Below are positions 33,612 through 44,900 of a DNA stretch of 64,000 nucleotides, in pieces. The notes beneath the pieces were generated by a model that saw only the letters and a list, made by a program, of their open reading frames with translations, was not told the DNA's origin and made no database searches. How positions within the stretch are numbered: position 1 is the first letter of the stretch; every line of letters starts with the position of its first letter. The position numbers and the translations under genes were made by a program. This stretch comes from Linnemannia hyalina (taxonomy: Eukaryota > Mortierellomycota > Mortierellomycetes > Mortierellales > Mortierellaceae), in the NCBI GenBank assembly GCA_019671135.1, contig JAHRHY010000009.1, positions 248,001-312,000 of the forward strand, in the 5' to 3' direction.

Positions 33612-36600
33612 ATGAGCTCGTCGTACTGTCGCGACCCCGAAGGATGGGTAAGTTGTCTACCCCTCGCATATTTTGTACCCTTGTTGACTTTTCAGGACTC
33701 CTATGTACCACTTGCTGACCCCTCGATCCTTTTTTCGCCTGCTTTCTTTTTTGCATCGTTCTGTAGGGTCCGACAAGTCTTCTCCGTCCAGACCTCACTC
33801 ACTGCTTTGAGTCTACGTAAGTCGCCCCTTACAGTCGTCAAGTCAAAGAAAAATCGCCCGATCGATATACCGAGATCCAGTCTCCGAGAAGCTCAATTTC
33901 TCACTTCTATGGGTTCGGTTAAAGATCGTTTAAGTTGACGGCAAAGAGAGTCGCTGTCGTCCTGCTCCTCCCCCTTTTTGCTTGTGTCACTATGGTCCTC
34001 TTTTCCCTTTTCTTCAATAAAAATCAGAAAAGGGAGAGGACGCCAGAGGGATGGGATGGAAAAGAGGGCAATTGAGAACGAGTTGTGCTGCCCGGAAAAA
34101 CTTGATCTGCTTGTTCTTTTTTTTTTTGCAATTTAAATTTGTGTCCATTGTGGGCTCCCCGAGCGTGCAGGAAAAAAAACCTTGATCGCTTCAACAAAGA
34201 AACAAGAGTGTCGCCGTCGTTAATAACACGGCCATGACATGACAAAATGATAGAATGTGTGTGTGTGGCCAGACGAGCGGTTGTGGCTGTTTTGATCCCC
34301 CTGAGTTGCTCTCCATCGTTGCGTCTCATATCTGGGTACGCGATGAGGAGGTGATGAAGGGTGGGGAGAGATTAGCCGCTGTTCGTTCTGGAAGGGAATG
34401 GAGAGGGTGGCATGGGCCACCCTCTTCCTTGGAGTGGAGGCGTGGTGTGTGTGACGGACGTAGCTGCTACTCCGCCCCCTCTGTCCGTCTGTCGGGGCAA
34501 ACTGATTTGTTATTCACGATCGACCCATTGAGTGCACAAAAACTCCGATTCTGACCATCCGCATTCCTCTTTTCTTTCAAACAAAACATAGCATCCTATT
34601 GAGTCTGCCCGCTATTCTTGCAATCGTCGCATTCACCACAAGAATCTTCAACTTTATCACCAAGGGCACACGCCACGGGCTTGGCAGACCCTGGATCATT
34701 TACAGCCTCTCCCAACTCCTAACTCTCGCGGCCATCGGGTCCCTCATTGCGCGCGCAGTGCTTCTGTCAAACCAACAACCGAACGGTGATTACTCCCCCG
34801 CCTCGATGATGAGCACCATCCTGGTGGCCATCGCCTGGACTTTTGGCCTTGTTCTGAACCAATTCGAGTCCCTTTACAAGATCCGTGCGTCCCCGTTTAT
34901 CTTTTGCTACAGTCTTGTCTCCCTAGTCGCTGCGGCGATCGTGGTCCGAACCCTCAAGGACACACAACATGCAGATCAGGATCCCTTCAAAGCGTTGGTC
35001 GCCTTTCTGGCCTTCAACTGTGCTCATTTTGTGATCGAGTCCTGGCCACGAGGTCAGTTTGCGGTTCAGAAGAACGCCTCTGTAGGGGAATACGAAAAGG
35101 CGAATTTCTTTTCCCGGATCACTTTCCATTTCATGCAGCCCATCGTTTCCCTCGGTTACAAGCGCCCCTTGGTCCAGGAGGATATTGATTCCTTGATGCC
35201 CAAGGAGATGCAGGCAGAACAGTCTCACCTCCGCCTATCGACGCGTTGGAACGCCAAGAAAATCAAGTGTGCTAATCTTGGCAACAACACAACCCCATCC
35301 CTGATGAAGACCATCCTGTTCTCGTTCAAGACTCAGTGGGTGCCCGTGATCCTCATCCGCATCCTCACCTCCGTCATGACCTACGTCTCCCCTCAACTCC
35401 TAAACTCTCTCCTGGGGTTCATCCAATCCTACGCATCCCCCAACGAGGCGGACCATAAACCCGTTGCCCTCGGGATTATCCTGGCATTTGGCATGTTCTT
35501 CTCATCCTTGTTGGTGACCTTTCTGAACGGCCAGTTACAGGCGACATGTACGAATCTGGGGCTCGAGGTCCGGACGGCATTGATGTCGATGATTTATCGC
35601 AAGGCGTTAAGGTTATCGAATAGCGCGCGGCAAAAGTCGACTGCGGGCGAGATTACGAATCATATGAGCGTTGATGCTGAGCGCTGGCCCATGAGTTTGC
35701 CGACTGTTATCACTGCCATCTCTGTCCCGTACGTCTTTTGCATCCTTGCTCGCTATCTTTTTGTTTCTTCTTTTCATCCTTTCGGCTCTTAACACAATTT
35801 TTTTTTTCATTCTTCTCATCCTCTTTCATTCGTCACACTCACCCATTACAGACTGGAAATCGGTATCGCGTCATGGATGCTGTACGAGCTCATTGGATGG
35901 TCCATCTTTGTCGGCATCGCTGCCGTCATCCTGATGCTGCCTATCCATGCAAAACTTGCAGGTTACTTCCAGTCCTTCCGTGCCGCCAAGATGAAGGCCA
36001 TGGATAGCCGTCTCCGTCTCGTCAACGAAGTCCTCGGTGGCATGAAGATCGTCAAATTGTACAACTGTATGTTCCATTTCGCAACCTGTTCTTCTTTATA
36101 TGATATATCGTTCGGTGGCCACTCTTGAACAATGTGTATCTAACTGTTCTTATCTTTCTCACCTCTTTTTTTTCTTGCGAACGTGGGATTGAAGGGGAGG
36201 AGCCGTTCAAGGAGAGGATCGCAGTAGTCCGTCGCAACGAGGTAGAGCTCCTCACACGGTTCGGGATCATGTTTTCCTTTGTCGGTCTCGTCTTCACCTC
36301 CACACCCCTTGTCATTACTCTCGTCTCTCTGGCCGTCTACGCAACCCATGGCGGACCTGGCGCTACCCCTGGTGATATGAATCCTCAGACCATTTTTGTC
36401 AGTATCACTCTCTTTGGTCTCTTGTCCAGACCCATCAGCGTCATGTCCAGCACCCTTAGTCAGCTTACTAGTATCACTGTTGCCACGATCCGGATCCAGA
36501 AGTTCCTCCTTGCCGAGGAACTCGATGAGACTATGATTGAACGGGATTTGGATGGTGTCCATGATGATGGCAGACCCGTGATTGAGATCAAAGGATCAGC

Positions 36601-39600
36601 TGTCTTCGCGTGGTGCCCCGAGCATGCCCCCGTCGAAACCGAGAAGCAGAAGAAAGTGCGTGAGAAGGACGAGGCCAAGAAACAGGAAGCCGCCGAAGCC
36701 AAGGCTCGCAAGGAGAACAAGCCTGTGCCTGAGAAGAAAGCCGCCGAAGAGATTGATTACTCCCCAACCTTGACCAACATCAACCTCTCGGTCGCCAAAG
36801 GCTCACTTACAGCTATTGTCGGACGCGTCGGACAGGGCAAGACATCTTTGTTGTCAGCTTTGATTGGTGAAATGTACAAGCGCCAGGGAACGGTCCGGAT
36901 CCGTGGACGTGTTGCCTATGCAGCTCAGCAAGCGTGGATCGTCAACATGACACTGAGGGACAACATTACCTTTGGACTCGACTTTGATCAAGAGAGATAC
37001 GATCGCATCGTTGCTGCCTCGGGTCTGTTGCCAGATATCAAGATGCTACCCGCCGGCGACCAGACCGAGATCGGAGAACGTGGAATCAACCTATCTGGTG
37101 GTCAGAAACAACGTGTCTCCCTCGCCCGTGCCGCCTACCAAGATGCAGATGTCTACCTTTTGGATGATCCTCTCAGCGCCGTCGATGCCCACGTCGACCA
37201 ACATCTATGGGAGAACCTGATCGGACCTAATGGGTTGCTGAAAGACAAGACTCGTCTGCTGGTCACCCATGGCATCCACCACCTCGAGCACGTCGACCAA
37301 ATCGTGGTCATCAAGGACGGACAGATCACCGAAAACGGACACTATGACGACCTGATGGACTCTAAGAGTGCCTTTTACCAGCTGATTGACGAGTACTCGA
37401 TTAATGCTCGCAAGGACCGCAAGGAGAAAAAGGTCGTCAAAGGCGAGGGCGAAATTGAGGCCGAGGAGGAAAACGAAGATCATAGCGGCGGGGAAGAAGA
37501 GGATAAAAGTGACGCGGATACTCAGAAGGGAGATGAGAAGATTGCGAAGAAGGTCGAATTGGCTGCCAAGAAGGATGAGAAGGCTGCTGAATTGATTGCT
37601 GCTGAGAAGATGGTCATGGGTCGTGTCTCCTGGGATGTCTACCGTATTTACCTCCGCGCCGCGTAAGTTCATCCTCCTCTTCTCTGCAACACATTTTGTT
37701 CATATCGCCCAACAACAACGCTTCTAACACCGTGCATTTCCATTTTTTATTCGATAGCTCATACCGCACTTCACTGTTCTGTGTGTTCATGTATCTACTG
37801 GTGCAATCCTGTCAAATAGGCACCAACCTGTGGCTCCAGCACTGGACAGCCGCCCGTCCCGGCGAATCTCGTTCGCCTGGCATGTTCTTGGGCGTTTATG
37901 CAGCCATCACATTGGTCTACATGGTTTTAATGTTCTGTTTTACCTACGTCATCATGGTTTGGGCGGGGGTACGCGCCACTGTGCGTCTCCATGACGGGCT
38001 CTTGGGTTCTATCATGCATCTCCCCATGAGGTAACCACATTTACTGCACACTTTTTCCCCCTCTTTCATGTTGCGCACTTTTTTCTCGTATCGTTCAGAC
38101 AACCAACATCGTTATATTTATTGTTTTGTGCGACCAAACACCTATTAGCTTCTTCGATACGACCCCATTGGGCCGCATTGTGAACAGATTCTCGACAGAT
38201 ATCTTTGCAACCGACAACACCCTCCCCTGGAGTTTCATGTCCGTCCTCATGTTCGGCATCAGCGTCCTGGGGACCATCATCGTCATCGCCGCCACAACCC
38301 CGATCTTCCTCGCCATCGTCCCTCCACTAGCAGCTGGGTTCGTCCTCGTCCAGATATACTACATCCGCCCTTCGCGCTCCCTGAAGCGGATTGATTCTAC
38401 AAGTCGGTCGCCCGTCTATCAACATTTCACAGAGACCTTGGTTGGTGTTTCAACCATCCGTGCGATGGGGGTCGAGGATCGGTTTATTCTGCAGAATGAG
38501 GATAAGGCGACTATTTCTGCGAACGCGTATTTTACTTACCAGATGGTCGCGCGCTGGTTACAGATTCGTCTCGAGACCCTGGGTGCTTGTATTGTCTTGG
38601 GCGCTGGACTGTTTGCGGTGTTGGACCGTCGGTCGTTGGATCCTGGGATGGTCGGACTGGCGCTGTCGTATGCCCTGACTGTGACCTCCGATATTACCAT
38701 GGTCATCAGATCCTATTGTGAGTTGCAGAACCAGCTAGTCTCTGTTGAGCGGATTGACGAGTACCTTACCAAGAACTCCGAGCCTCCCGCCCATTTATCC
38801 GCGGATTCAAACTTGCCTGAGAACTGGCCTCAGGCGGGTCATATCGAGTTCCGGAACTATTCTACACGATACCGTCAGGGTTTGGATCTGGTGGTTAAAG
38901 ATATCTCGTTCGAGGTGCAGCCTGCTGAGAAGGTTGGGATTGTGGGCCGGACTGGTGCTGGCAAATCATCGTTGACGTTGGCGTTGTTCCGCATTATCGA
39001 GGCTGCGAATAGTCAATGGGCGCAGTCGAGTCACAACGGCGCAGATATGGATACGATGCCTACCAAAGTTGTTGAGGATGCAGACCTGGAGAAGGTGGCG
39101 GTTGACGAGAATGGTGGATCGATCTGGATTGATGGCGTCGACATCTCGACCGTCGGATTAAGTCGTCTCCGCAAGAACCTCGCCATCATCCCCCAGGACC
39201 CCACCCTCTTCGCAGGCACCGTCCGCGAAAATTTGGATCCCTTTGAAGAGCTCGAGGATGCCGAATTATGGGAGGCTCTGGAGCGTGCACATTTGAAGGA
39301 GCATATCTCAACGCTTGCTGGCGGACTGTCGTTCAAGGTCTCGCAGAACGGTGACAACTTCTCGGTTGGCCAACGATCCCTCATCTGTCTCGCCCGCGCT
39401 CTCCTCCGCAAGACCAAGGTTCTCATTCTTGACGAAGCCACAGCCGCTGTGGATGTCGAGACCGACGAATTGATCCAAAAGACGATCCGCAAGGAGTTCA
39501 AGGACCGTACGATTCTCACCATCGCTCATCGTATCAAGACCGTCATGGATTCCGACAAGATCCTGGTTTTGGAGAAGGGACAAGTGGAGGAGTTTGAGGC

Positions 39601-39694
39601 ACCTGAGCAGTTGGTGAAGAATAAGGAGTCGTTGTTTTTCAAACTGGCTCGGCAGGCTGGTGAGATCAAGGAGGAGGAGGAAAGTGGGTTGTAG
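33612..39694 (+). CDS. ABCC (MRP/Ycf1-like) full transporter, tandem copy B
   Basis: Model join(33612..33647,33767..33816,34592..35728,35852..36066,36195..37662,37758..38030,38149..39694), 1574 aa, in frame throughout. A 12-codon first exon (MSSSYCRDPEGW) and a 50-nt second exon (GPTSLLRPDLTHCFES) precede a 775-bp intron, by far the longest in the array. TMD0 helices follow, then ASVGEYEKANFFSRITFHF (start of TMD1). NBD1: Walker [10 protein letters not shown] (~689), [21 protein letters not shown] Lys/Glu-rich linker precedes TMD2 ([20 protein letters not shown]). NBD2: GRTGAGKSS (~1326), [28 protein letters not shown]. The intron before NBD2 seen in A and C is missing. The role is as for the family: organic-anion or glutathione-conjugate efflux. 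All catalytic motifs look intact, so it should be functional. Confidence 0.9.
39113..39228 (+). repeat. 116-bp tract near-identical to 46964-47079
   Basis: Two mismatches between copies B and C over 116 bp of NBD2, directly abutting the tract that B shares with A. Part of the conversion mosaic. Confidence 0.8.
39221..39549 (+). repeat. 329-bp tract identical to 32330-32658
   Basis: Copy B side of the identical NBD2 tract. Confidence 0.85.
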
Positions 39695-40252
39695 GGACGG
39701 TGGGGTGCGGAATAACGATCGGTGTCGTTGCGAGCTGCTACTTTATCATACATTTACATACGCAATATCTACCATTCATATACAAAAAATGTAATACCTT
39801 TGTTTCGCATGATGCACAAGAACGATCAATTGCCTTTAATGAAGAGACTAGCGACAACCAAGAAAGACATGAGATGTAGTTAGAAAGGAGGTTCGAGAAG
39901 TATGCCTACAGCAGTAGTGGTTGGTGGAGTGGAAAGTGAGATGTAATCGCCGGCCGCTTGAGGTGGAGAAAAGAAAGAAAGGAAGGAGAAAGGAGGGTGG
40001 GAAAGGAGGGAAGAAAGAAAGAAAGAAAAGGAATGAACGCGGCTAAAAGAAAAAAGAAGAAAGTGGTGGGGAAGGGGAGAGGGAGCTATTTATACCGCAC
40101 CCTCCTGGTGACCATGCCTTGCCGTCATAATCGCGTTTGTCTTGAATATTTGTATGAAAAGGATCAAAGTAGTCCCTCATGTCGCAATCGAACGCGTCGC
40201 TTCCTTCTATCAGACACGTAACATTCAAAAAATGAAAAAAGAGCGTAATATA
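39695..40252. other. Intergenic region after ABCC gene B
   Basis: GA-rich around 39955-40080. No supported gene. It separates gene B from a convergent broken minus-strand gene. Confidence 0.4.
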
Positions 40253-40760
40253 TTAGGATAAAACGAAAAAAACGACAACATCTATTTGTTGATGCTCGAC
40301 GGAAGATCCGCTTGATCGGTTCTCCTCCGCTTGTTGGTCACGCTCAAACGATTCTATGGCCATTTGCATCATGCGCGCTTGACGATCGAGGTAGTTCAGG
40401 TAGTCATTGCCGCTTCGTCCCTATTATCATCCTTCACTGTTTCTTTGTCCCCGCCTTCCTCTCTTGTCTCTCTCAGAAGAAAGTCAATGTCCAACCTCGA
40501 TGCCATATCTTCCTGACGGGCCTTGTCATCTGGAGACAATGCAGTTCCATGTCACGGCCATCGTTCGATGTATCGATGAAAGACGCAAGAGGAATCGCAG
40601 GCGCAGGTTGTTGTGTAAACTGAGATGAAACTTTTGAGCTATTCGAACTGTATAAATTTTGGAATGGAGGTGTTGCTAGCGAAAGGCGTGGTGCTGGCTG
40701 TCGGTAGATTTTGTTGTTGTTTTGTATAAAAAGGCGAAGAGATGGGTAAGTTTGCTGCAG
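40253..40760 (-). pseudogene. Broken minus-strand gene between ABCC copies B and C
   Basis: Three consecutive minus-strand frames give one plausible protein. The first ends in QPAPAIPLASFIDTSNDGRD (to about 40545). The second reads HGTALSPDDKARQEDMASRL, then DIDFLLRETREEGGDKETVK (to about 40415). The third reads NDYLNYLDRQARMMQMAIES, then FERDQQAEENRSSGSSVEHQ, ending at TAA 40253-40255. No GT..AG pairs join them, so two single-base-type frameshifts are needed, near 40545 and near 40415. The start is not identified; upstream sequence is Thr/Gln/Asn-rich and has TTG repeats. The last 60 residues would form a helical, coiled-coil-like end. No family recognised. Assembly error is an alternative to decay. 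Confidence 0.5.
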
Positions 40761-40959
40761 AGAAGAGTACGTATTTTGTTTTGTTGTTGTTGTTGTTGAA
40801 GTGTGTGCATGGAAGGTATGGAGGTTGAGGTTATAAGAAAAGAGATCCAACAGCCCACCAAACAACGACAATAGGCCAAGTGGAATGAAACAAAAAGATA
40901 AACAAAAAGTGTAAATCACGTCTGACACGAAAAAGGCAAGCTGCCAATCCACCCGTTCC

Positions 40960-41533
40960 TTTGTTTCTCTCCTTATTTACTCTCCTTCGCCTCCAACCCT
41001 TTATCAGATCGTACCTGTTTTATGTTCTGTTTTTTAAACTCCACCTGCAAAAACGACACGCTGCCGTTTTAGGAGTCCAACCAATAAATCAAAGGCGTGC
41101 TGTTACACAAAAGAAATTGCGACATCTTGACCCCATATACACATCTCATCGATTCCCATAAGGCTAATATCGCTTCACTAACTGCGGGTAGGGTCGAGAG
41201 CCTCAAAGCATGCATGTGTATGGGTGGATTATTGAAGACATCAGACTCCAATGTATATTTATTATTGCGAGTAAAGTAAAGAGCATGTGTGTGTGAATAT
41301 AAGGCTGTTGTTCGGTTGCCATGGCGTTGTTCGAACCTTTTGTACACAGGGGTCAGAGGGTGCAGAAATCAGTTCTAATGGTCTCCTTTTTTGGGAAGGA
41401 GTATATGCAATCCCCTTCGTCTGAGAGGGAAAAAAAGCTATCCAAGAAATGATACTTGTGTACCTATTTTTTCCCAGGGATGTAGAACATGGTTGCCAAG
41501 ACTAGGATAAGGTTTTCATAACTGTGTTTTTTG
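40960..41533. other. Intergenic region before ABCC gene C
   Basis: No supported gene on either strand; short frames only. Confidence 0.4.
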
Positions 41534-41540
41534 TATAAAG
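41534..41540 (+). promoter_or_regulatory. Possible TATA box of ABCC gene C
   Basis: TATAAAG followed by GA-rich then strongly CT-rich leader, about 400 bp before the ATG at 41935. Confidence 0.35.
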
Positions 41541-41934
41541 AGGAAGTGGCACCTCCAACCGTTATCTTCATCCTTTTTCCTCTTTCTTTTTTTTTTTTTT
41601 TCTTTTGCTTGTTTCTGTACTTGTTCAGTTGAGACAAGTCGAGTTCTCTTTCCTCTTTTTCATTCTCTCTTATTCTTCTGTGTTCCTCTGCACCCCTTCC
41701 TCTACACAGAACACCAACAGGATCTCCACTTCTTCCTTCTTCAACAAAGGTAATAAATGACCATCCTTAGGACAGTATGATGTATGTGTCTGTTCCTGAT
41801 CTGATGGAAGAAGTAACAGCGCGGAAGATTTCAGTCTCATCCCCTTCTTTCTTTCTCTCCTTGTGCAACAACCCAGTTTGTCCCCTTACAAGTCCAACGT
41901 CACTGTCTTCTTTCTCGACTCGTCTACTTCACGG

Positions 41935-44900
41935 ATGAGTGACTCCTACTGTCGAGACCCAGAAGGATGGGTAAGCAACTCTCTCTCTCTTTTCTTGTCT
42001 TTTCCTTCATCATGTTGCTCAATTGTCCACATAAAACATATTTTTCACGTTTTGTTTTCTAACCATGTTTGCATTGTTAATTTTCTAATAGGGCCCAACG
42101 GCCTCCTCGCGAGCAGATCTCACTCTTTGCTTTGAATCAACGTAAGTGCCCCTCTCCTTTTTGTTTCTTCTTTGTCGTCAAAACGACACCAAACACAAGC
42201 ATCCCCTCCATACAAGGATCGCATGCACTTGCTGCTCCTCTAACCCTAATTAAAGACATAAACAAATATAACAAAAGAAAACACAAACCAGTGTTTTTGT
42301 CCGACCTTCAACTGCGTCATGCGCTACTAGATAAGATGAGAGCACATGCCCACACCATGCAGCACAATGCCGATTCTCACACTTTTGCCTATCCCTTCGT
42401 CTATTTATTAGTATTCTCATCGGGCTTCCAGCAGCAATCGCAATCGTCGCCTTCCTCTACCGAGCACGCACCCTTCTCACCCACCAGACACCCCACGGAC
42501 TCGGAAAGACATGGATCATATACGGCCCCTCACAGTTCTTCTCCCTCGCAGCATTTATCGCCCTCATCGTCCGAGCCATTGTTCTCTCTCAACAGTCTGA
42601 GGGCTATGCCCCCTCATCGATGCTGGGCACTAGTCTTTTGATCGTCGCCTGGTTCTTGGTCCCAGTGCTCAACTTTTTGGAGATCCAGTATGAGGTCCGG
42701 GCGTCGCATTATATTTTCGCATACAGTGCTGTTTCTATGGTTGCTGGTGCTCTTACTACCAGGACGCTGGATTTGCTCGACCAGAATCAAGAGGATCAGT
42801 TCAAGTGCTTTATTGCTTTCCTCGCTTTCAACATTGCTCATTTCGCCACCGAGGCTTGGCCAAGGGGTGGGACGACGGTCCAACAAAAGAGTCAGGCAAG
42901 TCGATTCGAAAAGGCCAATCTCTTCTCCTTGTTGACCTTCCATTTCTTGCAACACGTTGTCTCACTCGGATACAAGCGGCCGCTCAACTTTGAGGATGTC
43001 GATGGGTTGATGCCCAAGACCATCCGGACTGAGTTTACTCACGCGGCGCTGTCAGCACGTTGGGAGGCGCATGTCAAGAAACGTCTTGCCAGAGGCCAGA
43101 GACCTTCGTTGATCAGGGTCGTGTTTCTGTCGCATGGTGCACGGTGGGCTAGGGCCATGGTTCTGTCGATCGCGTCTGCTTGTATGACCTATGTCGCTCC
43201 ACAGCTACTCAATTCTCTCCTGGGGTTCATCGAGTCCTACCAGACTGTCACCTTGGCGGACGGGACGCTCTTCCGGGACCCCAAGCCGGTGTCGTTGGGG
43301 ATTATTTTGGCGTTTGGGTTGTTCTTTAGTACTTTGGCGGTATCGTTCATGACGGCTCAGTACTTTGCGGCGACCAGTATCTTGGGCCTGGAGATCCGGA
43401 CTGCACTGATTGCCATGATTTATCGCAAGTCGTTGAAGCTCTCAACCTCTGCCAAGCAGGACTCGACCGCAGGCGAGATCTCCAACCATATGTCTGTCGA
43501 CGCCGAGCGCTGGCCTCAGGCTACTATGTTCATCCCCATGCTCATCTCTGTCCCCGTAAGCCTTTTTTTGGTGTTATGTATGGTCGAAATGTTCTCATGC
43601 TTGTATGACTTAATTACTGACATTTTATTTTCTACATTTTGCCTTCATACGAACCTAGTTCCAAATCGGCATTGCAATCTGGATGTTGTACCAAAAACTC
43701 GGCTGGTCAGTGTTTGTCGGATTGGGCTCAATCGGTGCAATGCTCCCCATCCACATCATCATGGGCAAGTACTTTGGAACCGCCAAGGCGGCTAAGCTCG
43801 CTGCCATGGACGAGCGTCTGCGTCTCGTCAACGAAGTCCTTGCCGGTATCAAGATCGTCAAACTCTACAACTGTAAGTTTTCTCTTCCTTTGGTTCAGTC
43901 ATGAAATATTAGAGCATTGTCTGTGCGGACCTAATTATAACTGTTATTCACGTTTTCCTGCACGTAGGGGAGGAGTCGTTCAAGGAGAAGCTGACGGTGG
44001 CTCGTGACAAGGAACTGAAGGTCCTGCGCCAGATCGGATACGTCTTCTCCGTGATGGCCATCCTGTTCAGTTCCACACCCCTCATTGTCGCCCTCGTCTC
44101 CTTCGCCTGCTATGCCACCGTCGGAGGACCCGGTTTCACACCCGGTGAGATTACCCCTCAGATCGTCTTTGTCTCAACATCTCTGTTCGCGCTCCTGTCA
44201 GCGCCTATCAGTATGCTGTCCCAGGTCATGAATATGACGATCAGTGTCTGGGTCGCTACGACTCGTATCCAGAAGTTCTTGTTGGTCGAGGAGATTGATG
44301 AGTCGACTGTCGAGCGCGAGGATCTGGATGATGCTGGACAGGATGAGAAGTCGCCAGTGGTGATTGAGATCAAGGACGGCGTGTTTGCATGGTGCAAGGA
44401 GCAGCCCAACGTCGAGACGGACAAGCAGAAAAAGAAGCGCGTAAAGGCAGAGGAGAAGAAACAGGTCCAGGCCGAGAAGCAGGCTCTTAAGGCAGGAAAG
44501 CCCGCTCCCCCAAGACCACAGAGCCCTGAGGATATCGATCGCTCGCCTACTTTGTCGGATATCAACCTCCAGGTCACCAAAGGGTCCCTGACTGCGGTTG
44601 TTGGACGTGTTGGGCAGGGCAAGACGAGCTTATTGAGCGCGATGATTGGAGACATGTACAAGCGCCAGGGATCGGTCCGTATCCGTGGGCAGGTTACTTA
44701 TGCTGCTCAGCAAGCTTGGATCCTAAACGCGACTCTCAAGGACAACATTACGTTCGGACAGGAGTTTGATCAGAAAAAGTACGACCATGTCATCTATGTC
44801 TCTGGATTATTGCCTGATATCGCGATGCTCCCTGCCGGCGATCAGACCGAGATTGGTGAACGTGGAATCAACCTGTCGGGAGGCCAGAAGCAGCGTGTCT

